Shown here: in pieces, positions 23,510-32,015 of the stretch
How positions within the stretch are numbered: position 1 is the stretch's first letter
Layout: each line of letters opens with the position of its first letter
IMG/VR virus record: IMGVR_UViG_3300025009_000242
Coordinates: 1-39,490 of that record
Strand: one strand, 5' to 3'
Source: a virus
DNA: 39,490 nucleotides
The notes under the pieces: generated by a model
The model's input: only the letters and a program-made list of their open reading frames with translations
Database searches by the model: none
What the model was told of the DNA's origin: nothing
Translations under genes and position numbers: made by a program

Positions 23510-23877
23510 AAAGGGTAGGCTAGTTTTAGCACCTCCACCAAAGCATTTATCACCTCATCATCATAGGCTTCGGTCTCAATCCTTTCCCGGTCGGCCTGGA
23601 TCCTGGGGCTGTAAGCGCAGATTATATCCAGTGCCAGTTCCATAGATGACAGCACGGTTTCTGCCACACCCGTATAAAGCATTTGCCCGACAGCCGAAAC
23701 CAACTGCCCCAGTTCCTGACCATCTCCATTGGTGATCAACTGCCCGGTGAACTGGATAGATCCAATCAGACCCTCAATCGGGTGAGAGAATGTTTCTCGC
23801 CAGGCCTTGCTTGGGCGGATAGGTAGTTGCTCCACCTGGTATTCTCGGCCACCCAGGGTAATCAGCACAGTTTTCAT
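23452..23877 (-). CDS. Tail assembly chaperone G
   Basis: This 141-residue protein lies between the major tail protein and the tape measure, the fixed position of gpG. The ATG at 23877 is chosen because GGAG precedes it by six bases; the frame extends to 23934. It has a beta start (MKTVLITLGGREYQVEQLPI) and acidic helices. Near its 3' end CCT-TTC in frame is preceded by C, giving the X-XXY-YYZ slippery heptamer from which the GT product arises. Confidence 0.85.
   Translation of the reverse strand: MKTVLITLGGREYQVEQLPIRPSKAWRETFSHPIEGLIGSIQFTGQLITNGDGQELGQLVSAVGQMLYTGVAETVLSSMELALDIICAYSPRIQADRERIETEAYDDEVINALVEVLKLAYPFSEIINAIRGRMTNPTRKS
23509..23515 (-). other. Programmed -1 frameshift site (CCCTTTC)
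   Basis: The leftward strand reads C CCT TTC in the G frame and CCC TTT after a -1 slip, a perfect X-XXY-YYZ heptamer. It lies about 20 codons before the G stop at 23452, and the -1 frame from there joins the T frame. Confidence 0.8.
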
Positions 23878-23936
23878 AGTTTCTCCACTTTTCAGGGGTA
23901 GGGCGTAGATATCCACGCCCCACCCCAATTGCAATT

Positions 23937-24533
23937 TTAGGTAGCGGGTTCCAAGATCTTCGAGATCTTGAACAGGGTCTGCCCGGCAGATTTCGTCAGG
24001 TCCGCCAATGCTTTGATCTGCAGCGGAGTACCGGTGTAATCCTTTTTCCCAAACTCCAGGTCTCCATTCAGCTTCGCAGTGGCCTTCCAGATGAACATCC
24101 TCACCGGGAACGTCGCCCCATCCTCATCGATGTACATGCCCTCGAAACCGAACATGCGCTTTGTCAGGGTAGAGACGCCGCCCACGGCCAGCTCCTCTTT
24201 CCCAGGCTGGCCTACGCCCGCCGGAGTGTCCGTGACAGTTCCCTGGGTTCCATACTGGATTCCATCCAGATAGAATTCCGCCAGGACCGTTTCCAGGGTC
24301 ATGTTTTCTTTGATCTTGACCCGATCCACAGGCGCCAGGCTCTGCTCGACCTCAACGTCCAATTCGTCAAATTCATACTTGGATTTCAGCGCCTCCTTGG
24401 TAAATCCAAGCTTAACCCACGCGCCGCCCCAGGCAGCGCCCGCGGCGACGGTATCTGCCGGAACCGCAGTGCTCAGCGGAGCAGTCCACACGCTGGCGGG
24501 TGATACGATGATGTCGCTTACAATATCGGGCAT
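23937..24533 (-). CDS. Major tail protein
   Basis: This 198-residue beta-rich protein has a composition typical of tail-tube subunits: DELDVEVEQSLAPVDRVK, ETVLAEFYLDG, and FPVRMFIWKATAKLNGDLEF followed by a phage-tail-like ending. It sits directly upstream of the G chaperone. The start at 24533 has an AGGAGA-like site. The role is inferred from position, size and strand pattern. Confidence 0.85.
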   Translation of the reverse strand: MPDIVSDIIVSPASVWTAPLSTAVPADTVAAGAAWGGAWVKLGFTKEALKSKYEFDELDVEVEQSLAPVDRVKIKENMTLETVLAEFYLDGIQYGTQGTVTDTPAGVGQPGKEELAVGGVSTLTKRMFGFEGMYIDEDGATFPVRMFIWKATAKLNGDLEFGKKDYTGTPLQIKALADLTKSAGQTLFKISKILEPAT

Positions 24534-24550
24534 TTTGCATTATCTCCTTT

Positions 24551-24901
24551 CTACGGAAGCCTGAATGCTCCCATGGTAATGGTGGCTACGGACGAACAAA
24601 CCACCCACACATATCCATCCGACTGATTGAATGACAGCGGGAACGGGCCGATTTTCTGCCGGGTGCCGTTTGCTACGGCCACGATCAGGCTTTCGATCGC
24701 CATCCCGTCCACTGTACCTGGAGTATCAATGGTCACATTGATCGGCGCCCCAGCCCCATTAGCCACTTCGATGTACGTCTTTCCATCGTTTGGAATCTTA
24801 TTTCCATGAGTGGCTGTCGGCGTAGTGGGCATTGTGGTTGAGAGCACCCCTGTCTTTACGATCGTTACGGGGTTTATAACTACTGCACTTTCATAACCCA
24901 T
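24551..24901 (-). CDS. Small structural protein beside the tail terminator
   Basis: The 116-residue product is beta-rich: TYIEVANGAGAPINVTIDTP, VANGTRQKIGPFPLSF and VATITMGAFRL, suggestive of a small beta-sandwich. It lies between the major tail protein and the tail terminator in the late operon. The structural role is inferred; the family is not recognised. Confidence 0.6.
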   Translation of the reverse strand: MGYESAVVINPVTIVKTGVLSTTMPTTPTATHGNKIPNDGKTYIEVANGAGAPINVTIDTPGTVDGMAIESLIVAVANGTRQKIGPFPLSFNQSDGYVWVVCSSVATITMGAFRLP

Positions 24902-24917
24902 ATCGGAATCCTCCTTC

Positions 24918-25301
24918 TTAGTTTCCTACATGGAACGTGTAAAAACTGATCACGTACGGCCAACCAGTCGCAGGATCCCGGACCAACTGGCCCTGCACCT
25001 CACACCTCGACCACTTGATGGACCCATACCTCTGATCGTTGATCCCATCAAACAAAGTCCGGTCGAGCTGTCTGGCTAAAACAGTTGTTTCGCCATAACA
25101 TCTGAACTGAATGGATGGTCGTAGCACGTGGCCGCTTTCGTCCTGCCCGCCTCCCCGGCGGATCAACAGGATTGCTGGTCCATCTGCGGGAGCATACGTT
25201 GGCGGCAGCTCAGTGTCAGCGTAGATCCGTTGGCCCGTCAGCGCCGTGATCGCAGCAATAGCTGCCAGCCAGCTCCGGATGATGGCTTCTACGTCAGTCA
25301 T
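24918..25301 (-). CDS. Tail terminator-like protein
   Basis: This 127-residue protein has an alpha/beta pattern like tail terminators (gpU class): a first helix (DVEAIIRSWLAAIAAITAL), a beta region (PAILLIRRGGG, SIQFRCYGE), and IKWSRCEVQGQLVRD near the end. I chose the ATG at 25301 because GGGAG precedes it; the long upstream extension of the frame is Arg-rich and looks like a shadow. It overlaps the previous gene by 8 bases. Confidence 0.7.
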   Translation of the reverse strand: MTDVEAIIRSWLAAIAAITALTGQRIYADTELPPTYAPADGPAILLIRRGGGQDESGHVLRPSIQFRCYGETTVLARQLDRTLFDGINDQRYGSIKWSRCEVQGQLVRDPATGWPYVISFYTFHVGN

Positions 25302-25716
25302 GGACTCGCTCCCTGTAGACCGGCTCCACGGTTCCGCTTGCCTGTCCGGCAACCTGCTCACCCGCTCTGTACAAGAACGAGTTTTCAGCTTCCTGGTACA
25401 CCGCGTAATTGGCTCCCACCACAACCGCCGCCGCCGCATCCCCCAGGGCAGGTTGATCGGCCAGTTCTCTGCGCACAGTCTGCCCCGATTCATTCAGGTA
25501 ATCCCCCGACTGCCAGTTGTCTCCAGCTTTCCCGTCAGCCGATATCACATACACACTGTTCACCATAAAACCGGTATCGATCTGTCCATTTGATCGGATA
25601 TTGGCCTGTGCCTGGGCTTGCATCGCAAAGGCCAGAGCCTTCAGCGCCTCGTCAGTAGCCTGACCCACTGTCACCAGCACCTTTTCTATGTACATCCTCA
25701 CTTCTGCGTCTGCCAT
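25294..25716 (-). CDS. HK97 gp10-like tail completion protein
   Basis: The 140-residue product has the gp10/neck pattern: helical start (TDEALKALAFAMQAQAQ), NGQIDTGFMVNSVYV, then AVVVGANYAVYQEAENSF and a final LYRAGEQV. The family joins the tail to the head and lies in the neck gene cluster as here. Confidence 0.75.
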   Translation of the reverse strand: MADAEVRMYIEKVLVTVGQATDEALKALAFAMQAQAQANIRSNGQIDTGFMVNSVYVISADGKAGDNWQSGDYLNESGQTVRRELADQPALGDAAAAVVVGANYAVYQEAENSFLYRAGEQVAGQASGTVEPVYRERVHD

Positions 25717-26102
25717 TATGGCCTCGTAACCGTTCTCAGGTTCAACAGTAGCCCGCTGGGGCCTGTTCGTGGTTCGCCAATCACGCTGTACAGCGGCTTT
25801 GTCTCCAGCTCCTCGCCATATCTGTGCGTGATCTTGACTCGGGATAGATTGGTCACCTCAGTTTCGATCGGCAGCCTCAGCACAGCATCCGTTATTGCCA
25901 CTTGGGTTCCTTCCATCACCTCGATCCTGGCATTGGGATCGTATCCACACTCGCTGGAGCCCTGCAGCACATACGCCTCACCCGGCACTCCATACACATC
26001 CACAATGCCGCCTCCAAAGTCGTACAGTTCACAGGTATCCATCATCGCTGCATCCTGTGCCGCCCGCATCCGGCTCAGCTCATCTGCAGAAAAGGCATCC
26101 AT
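25716..26102 (-). CDS. Head closure-like (head-tail joining) protein
   Basis: This 128-residue protein starts with a helix (DAFSADELSRMRAAQDAAM) and continues into a beta-rich domain containing TDAVLRLPIETEVTNLSRVK and SVIGEPRTGPSGLLLNLR. This resembles head-tail joining proteins of the HK97 gp7 and stopper class. The genes on either side overlap it by one base, so the cluster is one translation unit. Confidence 0.7.
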   Translation of the reverse strand: MDAFSADELSRMRAAQDAAMMDTCELYDFGGGIVDVYGVPGEAYVLQGSSECGYDPNARIEVMEGTQVAITDAVLRLPIETEVTNLSRVKITHRYGEELETKPLYSVIGEPRTGPSGLLLNLRTVTRP

Positions 26103-26515
26103 CAGTCGTCAACCTCTTCTTCCCCCTGCATCAGCGGCTCCGGCCTTTGCGAGATCGTCTTCACACTCCTCCGGCTCCGGTAATACCGGCTCTGCTTCAT
26201 CGCCTGTTCGTACGCCTGGCTGCGGCTGTACTGGCCCCCATCCGCCCGAAAGTCGAAATTCGGAGCCAGTCCAGCCGCCTTCTCTGCCCAAATGTCCGCC
26301 GCAGCCGCGTTCAGATCATACGTAACCGTCCAGTCCGGGTTTGCCTCCAGCGTTCCGGGTGTGGTTTCACTCTCGATCCACGGCCCCTCCCCGCGTGCGT
26401 CCTCCAGCGGATACCGCTCGATATACGCCTGGATGTCCGCATCCGCATACGTTGCTGCGGTCGGCTCCCCCGTCATCCGTCTCACCCGTGCAATCTGCTC
26501 AGCCGTAGCGGTCAT
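26102..26515 (-). CDS. Head-tail adaptor-like protein
   Basis: This 137-residue, mainly helical protein (EQIARVRRMTGEP, ADADIQAYIERYPLED, LNAAAADIWAEKAAG) has an acidic C-terminus. The pattern resembles gp6/gp15-type head-tail adaptors, which contact the portal. The gene order (adaptor, closure, gp10-like, tail terminator) fits a neck module. Confidence 0.75.
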   Translation of the reverse strand: MTATAEQIARVRRMTGEPTAATYADADIQAYIERYPLEDARGEGPWIESETTPGTLEANPDWTVTYDLNAAAADIWAEKAAGLAPNFDFRADGGQYSRSQAYEQAMKQSRYYRSRRSVKTISQRPEPLMQGEEEVDD

Positions 26516-26521
26516 CGTCGC

Positions 26522-26905
26522 TTACTCCGCGTCGATCCGGTAGTATTCAACGAACAGCCGCCCCACGAACGCCGCCGAAGCTGCGCTCACCGTGGCGTTC
26601 AGCACCTGGGCCGCCGTCCACATGATCTCCGCCGCCCCTGCCGCCGGAGCCAGCAGGTTATAGGCCAGGCCGGTCAGCGCCCCATTGATCGCCTGCGCTG
26701 CGATTATGCCGTTATTGGCTGCCCCGGCCGCTCCGGTGCCAATTGCGATATTCGCAGCCCCCGCGCTCGGGGTATCTACGTACAGCGTGGCCTGCTTGAT
26801 GATCAGCGGCACGCCCTCCGGGTTCAGGATCTCTCCTGCCCCACCGTTGCTGGGCACCGCCTCGCCAGCCAGCGCCAGCTCGAAACATCCAGTTTGCTTT
26901 GCCAT
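26522..26905 (-). CDS. Ala/Gly-rich small virion protein (capsid decoration candidate)
   Basis: The 127-residue product is strongly Ala/Gly/Asn-rich, with few charged residues and several beta segments (ATLYVDTPSAG, ATVSAASAAFVGRLFVEYYR). It lies between the beta-helix protein and the adaptor gene. It resembles decoration or head-fibre proteins by composition and position only. Confidence 0.55.
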   Translation of the reverse strand: MAKQTGCFELALAGEAVPSNGGAGEILNPEGVPLIIKQATLYVDTPSAGAANIAIGTGAAGAANNGIIAAQAINGALTGLAYNLLAPAAGAAEIMWTAAQVLNATVSAASAAFVGRLFVEYYRIDAE

Positions 26906-26920
26906 GACTCATTTCTCCCT

Positions 26921-26947
26921 GGGCGGGAGTTTCACCCGCCCGTTTTT
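26921..26947. terminator. Intergenic hairpin with U-run on the rightward strand
   Basis: GGGCGGG (26921-26927) and CCCGCCC (26935-26941) form a 7-base stem with a 7-base loop, followed by GTTTTT on the + strand. For leftward late mRNA it is a hairpin without a U-run, so it more likely processes or stabilises that mRNA, or stops antisense transcription. Confidence 0.45.
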
Positions 26948-26972
26948 CATTGGTTCTGACAATCCAGCCCGT

Positions 26973-27914
26973 TTAGCTGGTGATCTTGGCAATGTTGCCG
27001 GTGGCAACGCCGGTGGTGTTGGCCGCGATGGTCACATTCGTCACCAGGCCATTGTTGGTGGTCTCCCACTCGGTAGCTCCGTATTCCCAGCAGTCCAGTG
27101 CAAACAAATAGCTGGAAACCGGCAGTGCCGCCCCAATGGTGAACACTTCCGCCTGCACCCCATTGCCTTCGTTCACGAAGAAACAGCGCTTGAACAGGTT
27201 CAACCGGCCCACATCCGCAGCCGCTGGCACCAGCACGTGCGCATAGGTCGTGCCGTTGGTTGATACGCAGAAGATGCAGTCCTCGAACAGGTTGTGCATC
27301 GCGCCTGCATCGAACTCCAGTCCAGCCCCACCGTCAGGCACCATGATGGTATCGTTGCCGATCACGCAGTGCCTGAAGGTATTGCCGCCGTTTGCTCCAC
27401 CCACCTTCAACGAGCGCTCACCGGTCACCGCATTAGCTCCAATCCCGCCAGCGAACTGGCAGTTTTCGAAGAAATTCCGGCCTCCGGTGACCAACACATT
27501 TACCAGGCCCAGCGCGTTCGATGTTTCATGCCAGAACGAGATGTTCTTGACTACACATCCTGAGCCAGACCAGGTAACGAACGGTGTGGTCGCCAGGGCC
27601 GCCGGGGGCTTGATCCGGCTGCGCGGCTCCATCAGCGATGGGGCCGACAGACCGATCAGGTGGGTAAAGCTTTTGTTCCACGCCAATGCGGCTGTAGTGG
27701 CATTGCTCGTGCCGTTGCCCACCAGCAGCACCACATCGTTCTTCAGATCCGTGCATTTCGCAAATGCCGCTTCCACCGTGGCCAGCGGAAGCTCCCACTT
27801 GGTGCCAGGGTTGGCATCAGATCCGTTGACGGCATCCACCACGAAGATCTTCGAGCCCTTGGATCGTGGCACGTCCACCAGGGCATACTCTACGCTTGCA
27901 GGAAAAAGAGACAT
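26973..27914 (-). CDS. Right-handed beta-helix protein in the head module
   Basis: The 313-residue product shows the pectate-lyase-like beta-helix rhythm: KIFVVDAVNGSDANPGT, then GSGCVVKNISFWHETSN, NFFENCQFAGG, TFRHCVIGND, LFEDCIFCVS, LFKRCFFV. The VDAVNGSDANPG start is common to phage spike and cap-like helices. It lies directly downstream of the major capsid gene rather than in the tail. A head fibre or decoration protein is the best guess. The ATG at 27914 follows AGGAGG. Confidence 0.75.
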   Translation of the reverse strand: MSLFPASVEYALVDVPRSKGSKIFVVDAVNGSDANPGTKWELPLATVEAAFAKCTDLKNDVVLLVGNGTSNATTAALAWNKSFTHLIGLSAPSLMEPRSRIKPPAALATTPFVTWSGSGCVVKNISFWHETSNALGLVNVLVTGGRNFFENCQFAGGIGANAVTGERSLKVGGANGGNTFRHCVIGNDTIMVPDGGAGLEFDAGAMHNLFEDCIFCVSTNGTTYAHVLVPAAADVGRLNLFKRCFFVNEGNGVQAEVFTIGAALPVSSYLFALDCWEYGATEWETTNNGLVTNVTIAANTTGVATGNIAKITS

Positions 27915-27974
27915 TTCAAACCTCCTATGATTGGTTGGGTTTGTGAATTGGTTTCGATAATCCGCCTAAAGGTT

Positions 27975-28946
27975 CTAGGCCGTCAGGATCGCGAACGGGC
28001 AGCGAGTGAGCGCTGTCGCATTCACCCGGTTGATCGGGTTGGGCAGGGCAAACCCCAGGCGCACAACCGCCCGCAGCGCAACCATGTCCTGCTGCGCCAG
28101 GTTGTACACGATATTCCCCGCCCCATCCTGGATCACGGCCTCGGTCAGGATCTTATAGGTGATGTCCTGGCGGAAGGCATACACCAGCTTGGTCCAATCT
28201 CCGGTAATCACCCACGACGTTGCATCCACCACGGAGCCATCCGTGGGGAAATAGATGGGTGCCCCGTCCAGCTCGAAGCGAGCTTTATCCTGCATCGAGC
28301 GGTTGAAGATCGGTTCCCCGCCTGCAGCCCGCACGTTGCGCAGACGGCCGCGCATCGCCATCGAAGCAATGTGGCCGGTCGCCATGAACCCGTCCGCTTC
28401 CAGGGTCATCAGCAAGCCATCCACCCCTGCTGCGGTCTCGCCCATGATTGCCTCGTACAGGTCCACGTAAACGGCATTGGACACCACGTGTCCGGCTGCC
28501 GTACAGCGCGCCAGCAATCCGGCTCCACCCAGGCTCACCGTCCAGGTAGCCGGGATGTTCGTGCCGTAAAATACGGCCTGGGCAATAGCCAGGTTCAGCG
28601 CCTCTTCGATAGACGGGCGCACCTCACCCCAGATGTCATAATCTGCATCGTCCAGCACGGCCTCCGGGATCGGCACGATCACCGCCAGCTCCTCGGCGTT
28701 GATGTTGACCCCGGCCCAATTCACCTCGCTGGTCTGCTTGATACCGGTATCGGCTGCCACAAAATACGCCAGCGCTAGGGCGCTCATCACCGGCATGCTC
28801 CGCTGGCTGGCGCTCATGTTGGGCAAACGCCGTGCCAGTGACAACAGCGGGTTTTGGGCGGCCACGTTTTTGATGATCTCCGCGCTCACCTCGGTCGGAA
28901 TGAGCGCTGCCGCATCCGCGCGGCTGATGACATTGTTGTAAGGCAT
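27975..28946 (-). CDS. Major capsid protein (HK97 fold)
   Basis: The 323-residue product starts with PYNNVISRADAAALIPTEVS, has VIVPIPEAVLDDADYDIWGE (a typical HK97-fold spine segment), and IYFPTDGSVVDATSWVITGD. It lies next to a scaffold gene and downstream of portal genes. Its codons are less G-ending than the early genes, a sign of high expression. Confidence 0.9.
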   Translation of the reverse strand: MPYNNVISRADAAALIPTEVSAEIIKNVAAQNPLLSLARRLPNMSASQRSMPVMSALALAYFVAADTGIKQTSEVNWAGVNINAEELAVIVPIPEAVLDDADYDIWGEVRPSIEEALNLAIAQAVFYGTNIPATWTVSLGGAGLLARCTAAGHVVSNAVYVDLYEAIMGETAAGVDGLLMTLEADGFMATGHIASMAMRGRLRNVRAAGGEPIFNRSMQDKARFELDGAPIYFPTDGSVVDATSWVITGDWTKLVYAFRQDITYKILTEAVIQDGAGNIVYNLAQQDMVALRAVVRLGFALPNPINRVNATALTRCPFAILTA

Positions 28947-28964
28947 GGTACATTCCTCCTGATA

Positions 28965-29558
28965 TTACGATCTTCCTGCTGCCTTGCGGATGAAATCGTT
29001 CATCCCCTTGCCGGCAGGCTGGTTTGTATTCGTCCCCGCCCCCGCATTTCCGGGCGGAGCCTTTCGCACACCCCCGAATAACTCCGGGTACTGCGCCTTC
29101 ATCGTTTCGAAGTTGACCTGCCCGCGCTTGTCAAACATCTCATCCTGCACCGCCACGGTATAAGCCAGCTTCAAATTGGTGACCCCGGCCGCATGGGCCG
29201 TCTCATAGAACGCGGTCTTCCGGTCAGCCTCCCCTATCTGGTCCGCCAGTCCGATGAGCTGCTTCTCAGCCTCGCTCCCTTTTTCGGCCTTCCCGGCCAA
29301 ATCTCGGACCTGCTTCTCAAGAGCCTTGCGAGCATCCCGCTCGCCATCCAGGGCAGTCTTCAGTCCCCGCTCCCATCCCGAGAGCATGGTTTTCACCTCA
29401 TCCGGCTGCTCCTTCACCCAGGCCTCATAACTCAACGGCGGTTGTTGTTGGCCTTCCTGGCCTCCAGTTCCCTTCCCGCCGCCGTCAGAGTTCTGACCGC
29501 CGGAGTTCGAGCCCCCACCTTTATCTGCTTCAAGATTGACAAACGTTTTCCAAAGCAT
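28965..29558 (-). CDS. Capsid scaffolding protein
   Basis: The 197-residue product has a Gly/Gln/Ser-rich N-terminus (15-40), then a coiled coil (about 60-115: DARKALEKQVRDLAG, EKQLIGLADQIGEAD) and a basic disordered tail. These features and its position immediately before the major capsid gene fit a Gp20/HK97-type scaffold. Confidence 0.8.
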   Translation of the reverse strand: MLWKTFVNLEADKGGGSNSGGQNSDGGGKGTGGQEGQQQPPLSYEAWVKEQPDEVKTMLSGWERGLKTALDGERDARKALEKQVRDLAGKAEKGSEAEKQLIGLADQIGEADRKTAFYETAHAAGVTNLKLAYTVAVQDEMFDKRGQVNFETMKAQYPELFGGVRKAPPGNAGAGTNTNQPAGKGMNDFIRKAAGRS

Positions 29559-29611
29559 CCCGCTTTCTCCTTTCTCTATCGGGCCTCCCGCCCAGTTTCC
29601 CTTCCCAATTT

Positions 29612-29668
29612 TTCAACTCCCAAACGTACCCACGTACCAACTCACCAACCCACTAATTAACCAACTCC
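29612..29668. repeat. GTTGGT-type short-period repeat at the head-protein 3' end
   Basis: A degenerate stretch of CAACTC/ACCAAC units (about 7-8 base period), related to 3801-3830. It fills most of the gap before the scaffold gene and includes the stop codon region of the gene starting at 30666 (29653). Confidence 0.55.
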
Positions 29669-30666
29669 CCCACCGGCGTCACCCGCACGCTCGGACCCCA
29701 CACCGGGTCCGTATGCGTAGACGCAAAATCCCTGAATTCCACCTGCCCCATCAGCCAGGCGTCGTATCGCTCCGGACCCAAAATGCTCATCTGGATGTCC
29801 GTATCTTGCTCCTCAAACCACCGCTGACCGCTGATCGCATCCGGAAGCGGAATACCGGTCACTTTCGGCTGCATGAAGCACCGGTCGTTCGGATGTACAT
29901 CCATCAGCTCATCTGTTTCGTACTCGGTCCCATCCAGCGCCAGGCACGCGATGCACGTCCGTTCGCTCAAAGCGCACCGGCGAATATATCCTTCCACCAC
30001 CCCGCTCTCAACAAACGACTGCCTCCCGGCCTCCCGGTACGCCCGGATCTGCTCCGTCCTCGCAATCGTCAGCGCCCGGTCCAGGTTCCCCCCCATCGCC
30101 TCCGCCATTAGCCTGGCCGTCTCCCTCGGGTTCCTGCCCAGCGCCGTGCCGTCAATGAGCGCCTGGGTGAGCTGCGCCGCCGTCTCCGTATAATCTCGCA
30201 TCAATAGCCGGGCCAGTGGCGACCCGTCGCCTGCGAACCCCGTCGCAAACTCCACCGCCTCTATCGGCAGCACGTCGAAATATCCGCCCAACTTCCCCGC
30301 ATCCATGTAAACGCTCCGGATCATCGCCTCTGCCCCCTGCACACCCATCTCCAGCATATCTCCCTGCCTTTCGGCGATCAAACTCGCTGCCCAGTTCGCA
30401 TATCCCCTGGTTTCAGCCTTCGCCTGCGCCAGCAATCGCTGGTACCGGTCCAATCGCATCAACCGGGCCTGGTTCACCGCTTCTCCAGCCTGGCGCATCT
30501 CCAATACCTCGCCTGCCAGCAAAGTAATTTGACTCTCCAGCGCCTGCTCCACATCCAGCCACCGCCGCGCCATCGTACGCATCTGGTCCGCCTCCTGCAA
30601 TAGCAAGCGACCCCGAAACTCCTCAATCGTCCGCTCCACCTGGCTCTTCCGATAATCCGGCAACAT
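29653..30666 (-). CDS. Head morphogenesis protein (Mu F / SPP1 gp7 family)
   Basis: The 337-residue product has an N-terminal coiled coil (about 20-100), then the family signature: LTIARTEQIRAYREAGRQSF, VVEGYIRRCALSERTCIACL, and HPNDRCFMQP with paired cysteines. The family binds the portal and the DNA during head assembly. Its position beside portal and scaffold agrees. Confidence 0.85.
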   Translation of the reverse strand: MLPDYRKSQVERTIEEFRGRLLLQEADQMRTMARRWLDVEQALESQITLLAGEVLEMRQAGEAVNQARLMRLDRYQRLLAQAKAETRGYANWAASLIAERQGDMLEMGVQGAEAMIRSVYMDAGKLGGYFDVLPIEAVEFATGFAGDGSPLARLLMRDYTETAAQLTQALIDGTALGRNPRETARLMAEAMGGNLDRALTIARTEQIRAYREAGRQSFVESGVVEGYIRRCALSERTCIACLALDGTEYETDELMDVHPNDRCFMQPKVTGIPLPDAISGQRWFEEQDTDIQMSILGPERYDAWLMGQVEFRDFASTHTDPVWGPSVRVTPVGELVN

Positions 30667-30670
30667 CTCA

Positions 30671-30692
30671 ATCCTTATCCGTTCTCATCCGT
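30671..30692. repeat. AACGGAT repeat at the portal 3' end
   Basis: The coding strand reads GATGAGAACGGATAAGG, supplying the last codons D-E-N-G and the TAA stop of the portal gene. The primase has the same ending from the repeat at 4471-4494. Confidence 0.65.
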
Positions 30693-32015
30693 GGTCGGCC
30701 CTGCATTGAACTGCCTCTCCGCATCCAACAGCGCCCTTGCCAGGCTTGCCTGGCTGCGCTTTGCTTCCTCTTCCTTATCCTTCAGCATCCCCTGGACGTT
30801 CGCCTCGCTCCATCCCTCCACTCTCAGCGCCGTCGCCAGTGGCAGACCGCTCCGCACATTGATCTCCCGCGTCTCCGCCTCCGTCTTTGGTAGCGTCGTC
30901 TCCGGCCGGTCGAACTCCGCCACGATCTCCCGCTTCTCAACCTGCAACCCCACCACATTCAGCATGAACTGGCACACGTTCACCCACTCCGGCGCAAACC
31001 GATCAATCCTGTCCTGCGCCTTCTTATTCAGCGGCGCCTCCATCGCATAGATCGCCTCACCCGACAGGTTGGACCCTATGCTGAAAAAATAATGCTTCGG
31101 CGTCCGGGTAATGCTGCTCACGCTCATGCTCAGGTTCTCGATTGCCTTCAAATAATTTTCCAGCGGCGTCGCATCGAACTGCCCCGCCTGCGTCTGCTGC
31201 CCCATCCCGTCCCCTGCCGGAAGATCCCATATCTCGTTCGGCGCGTTCTTTAGCTTCCCCGGGATATCCGCATTGCTGATAATAAAGCGCTGCTTGAACG
31301 CACCAAATTCCGCAGCCACCATCATATCCGCCAGCAATTTATTGATCCCGTTCTGCATCGGTATCACATTCTTCAAATCGCCTTTCACCGTCCGCCTTGA
31401 TGGCCGGAAGTGGAACACCGGCACCACCCCGTACGGGTTGTCAGCCTGCGCCGGGTTTTTCGGCCCGAATGCATTTGCGCTCGAAACGCTGGTCTGTTTC
31501 TTCTCGGTTTCGTAGTATTCCAGCCGGTCCGGGTAATAGAGCGTCATCTCCAGCGTCTCGTCGTCCCTCACCCACCACTTCGCCGCCCAGGCCTTCACCC
31601 TCGGGTTGTCCGCCCGGTAGAAAACGTGGCACAGCCTCGGATCGTTGTAATACGCCTGCGGCTTCCCGTCTTCATCCGGCCACGCCACCACAAACGCCTC
31701 CCCGATCACCAGGCTTGCCTCGTGGACGTCATCGCTCTCCAGCTTCAGCTCTGACCCCTCCCACATTTCCGCCCAGGCCTTCTCATACGCTTTCGGAACC
31801 CGGATGCTCCGCAGGTTCACCCGGTCGCGCACGCTGTCGATCACCACCGCGCACCAGTTCTCGGTAAAGGCGGCGTCCAGTCCTTTGAAAAACTCCTCCA
31901 GACGTTTCGCCGTGTACATCACCGGCTGGTCGCCATCGTAATACTGGAAAAGCCGCGTATACGCAGCCGCCTTTCCGCTCAGCGCCTTATAGGCCCGTTC
32001 CAAATCGGTCGTCAT
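30675..32015 (-). CDS. Portal protein (SPP1 gp6-like)
   Basis: The 446-residue product has portal features: ATAYTRLFQYYDGDQPVMYT-like start, WCAVVIDSVRDRVNLRSIRV, PVFHFRP, NGINKLLADMMVAAEFGAF and a long helix before the end. It overlaps the terminase stop by four bases, so it is coupled to it. The last four residues come from a repeat. Confidence 0.88.
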   Translation of the reverse strand: MTTDLERAYKALSGKAAAYTRLFQYYDGDQPVMYTAKRLEEFFKGLDAAFTENWCAVVIDSVRDRVNLRSIRVPKAYEKAWAEMWEGSELKLESDDVHEASLVIGEAFVVAWPDEDGKPQAYYNDPRLCHVFYRADNPRVKAWAAKWWVRDDETLEMTLYYPDRLEYYETEKKQTSVSSANAFGPKNPAQADNPYGVVPVFHFRPSRRTVKGDLKNVIPMQNGINKLLADMMVAAEFGAFKQRFIISNADIPGKLKNAPNEIWDLPAGDGMGQQTQAGQFDATPLENYLKAIENLSMSVSSITRTPKHYFFSIGSNLSGEAIYAMEAPLNKKAQDRIDRFAPEWVNVCQFMLNVVGLQVEKREIVAEFDRPETTLPKTEAETREINVRSGLPLATALRVEGWSEANVQGMLKDKEEEAKRSQASLARALLDAERQFNAGPTTDENG

